15,297 nucleotides of DNA from the NCBI GenBank assembly GCA_031276055.1, contig JAISNW010000133.1, positions 1 through 15,297 of the forward strand, in the 5' to 3' direction. Shown in pieces: positions 15,044 through 15,297 of this stretch. Each line of letters opens with the position of its first letter. Positions within the stretch are counted from its first letter, which is position 1. The notes beneath the pieces were generated by a model. That model was not told the origin of the DNA and made no database searches. It saw nothing but the letters and a program-made list of their open reading frames with translations. This stretch comes from Deferribacteraceae bacterium (GTDB lineage: Bacteria; Chrysiogenota; Deferribacteres; Deferribacterales; JAISNW01). Position numbers and translations under genes: made by a program.

Positions 15044-15297
15044 ATGGATGCTGATCTTGTAATTAATTTAATGCTAGGGGCGTTAAAGATTGCCCTTCTG
15101 GTTGCTGCCCCTATGCTGCTCTTTGGGCTTGTGGTGGGGCTTGCTGTTTCCGTATTCCAAGCGGTAACGCAGATTCAAGAGATGACGCTCGCCTTTATCC
15201 CTAAAATACTGGCTATTATGATATGCCTCGCTGTATTCTTCCCGTGGATGCTGCAGATAATTGTTTCCTACACCAGAGAGCTTATCATTAATATGAA
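15044..15297 (+). CDS. fliQ: Flagellar export gate protein FliQ, cut at window end
   Basis: 84 complete codons run to the window edge; FliQ proteins are about 89 residues, so only a few C-terminal residues are missing. The protein has two membrane helices, and the stretch SVFQAVTQIQEMTLAFIPK between them is diagnostic of FliQ/type III export gate subunits. PWMLQIIVSYTRELI at the end is also typical. FliQ packs with FliP and FliR in the gate complex that exports flagellar subunits. AGGAG (15031-15035) lies 8 nt before ATG 15044. fliP, the usual upstream neighbour, is absent: a cytochrome gene lies there instead. fliR or flhB may follow beyond the window. The flagellar rather than virulence type is inferred from similarity and is fairly sure. 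Confidence 0.9.
   Translation, partial: MDADLVINLMLGALKIALLVAAPMLLFGLVVGLAVSVFQAVTQIQEMTLAFIPKILAIMICLAVFFPWMLQIIVSYTRELIINM

Noticed and set aside
1..15297. CRISPR array, tRNA, rRNA, insertion sequence or prophage
   Set aside because: No spaced repeat series, cloverleaf, rRNA-like block, transposase motif or terminal inverted repeats were seen in any part of the window.

Overview
The window reads as ordinary bacterial chromosome of moderate GC. It is dominated by a fatty-acid/phospholipid synthesis locus and followed by envelope glycosylation, RNA-maturation, TIR-domain, multihaem cytochrome and flagellar genes. A NapC/NirT-like c-type cytochrome with eight CXXCH motifs, a Crp/Fnr-like DNA site and fliQ together suggest a motile, respiring, probably anaerobic or facultative bacterium. 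The order DUF177-rpmF-plsX-fabH-fabD-fabG-acpP-fabF-rnc occurs in several phyla. Sequence alone does not fix the phylum; Deferribacterota-, Synergistota- or deltaproteobacteria-like lineages are guesses only.

Layout. 1-197 is the tail of an unrecognised gene. 198-326 is a gap with a good sigma-70-type promoter. 327-7677 is a co-directional lipid cluster: DUF177/YceD protein, rpmF, plsX, fabH, fabD, fabG, a second SDR gene, acpP, fabF and rnc. Several junctions are ATGA stop/start overlaps, which implies tight translational coupling. The initiation (fabH, fabD), ketoreduction (fabG), carrier (acpP), condensation (fabF) and phosphate acyl transfer (plsX) steps are all here; a dehydratase and an enoyl reductase are not.

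7701-8558 is a nuclease-like gene broken by two frameshifts. 8569-12449 holds a large GT-C-type membrane glycosyltransferase, a polyprenol-phosphate-sugar-synthase-like GT2 and ybeY. On the minus strand, 12450-13595 encodes a TIR domain joined through one membrane helix to two related extracytoplasmic repeats. A 206-bp divergent control region separates it from the octahaem cytochrome gene (13802-15001). That gene is followed by fliQ, which is cut by the window end.

The most unusual element is the second SDR gene (4695-5444). It is locked by a 4-nt overlap to a canonical fabG, yet it has lost the catalytic Ser, Tyr and Lys and has a damaged glycine-rich cofactor motif. This looks like a conserved pseudoenzyme partner of the ketoacyl-ACP reductase. 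Second in interest are the membrane TIR protein and the control region it shares with the cytochrome.
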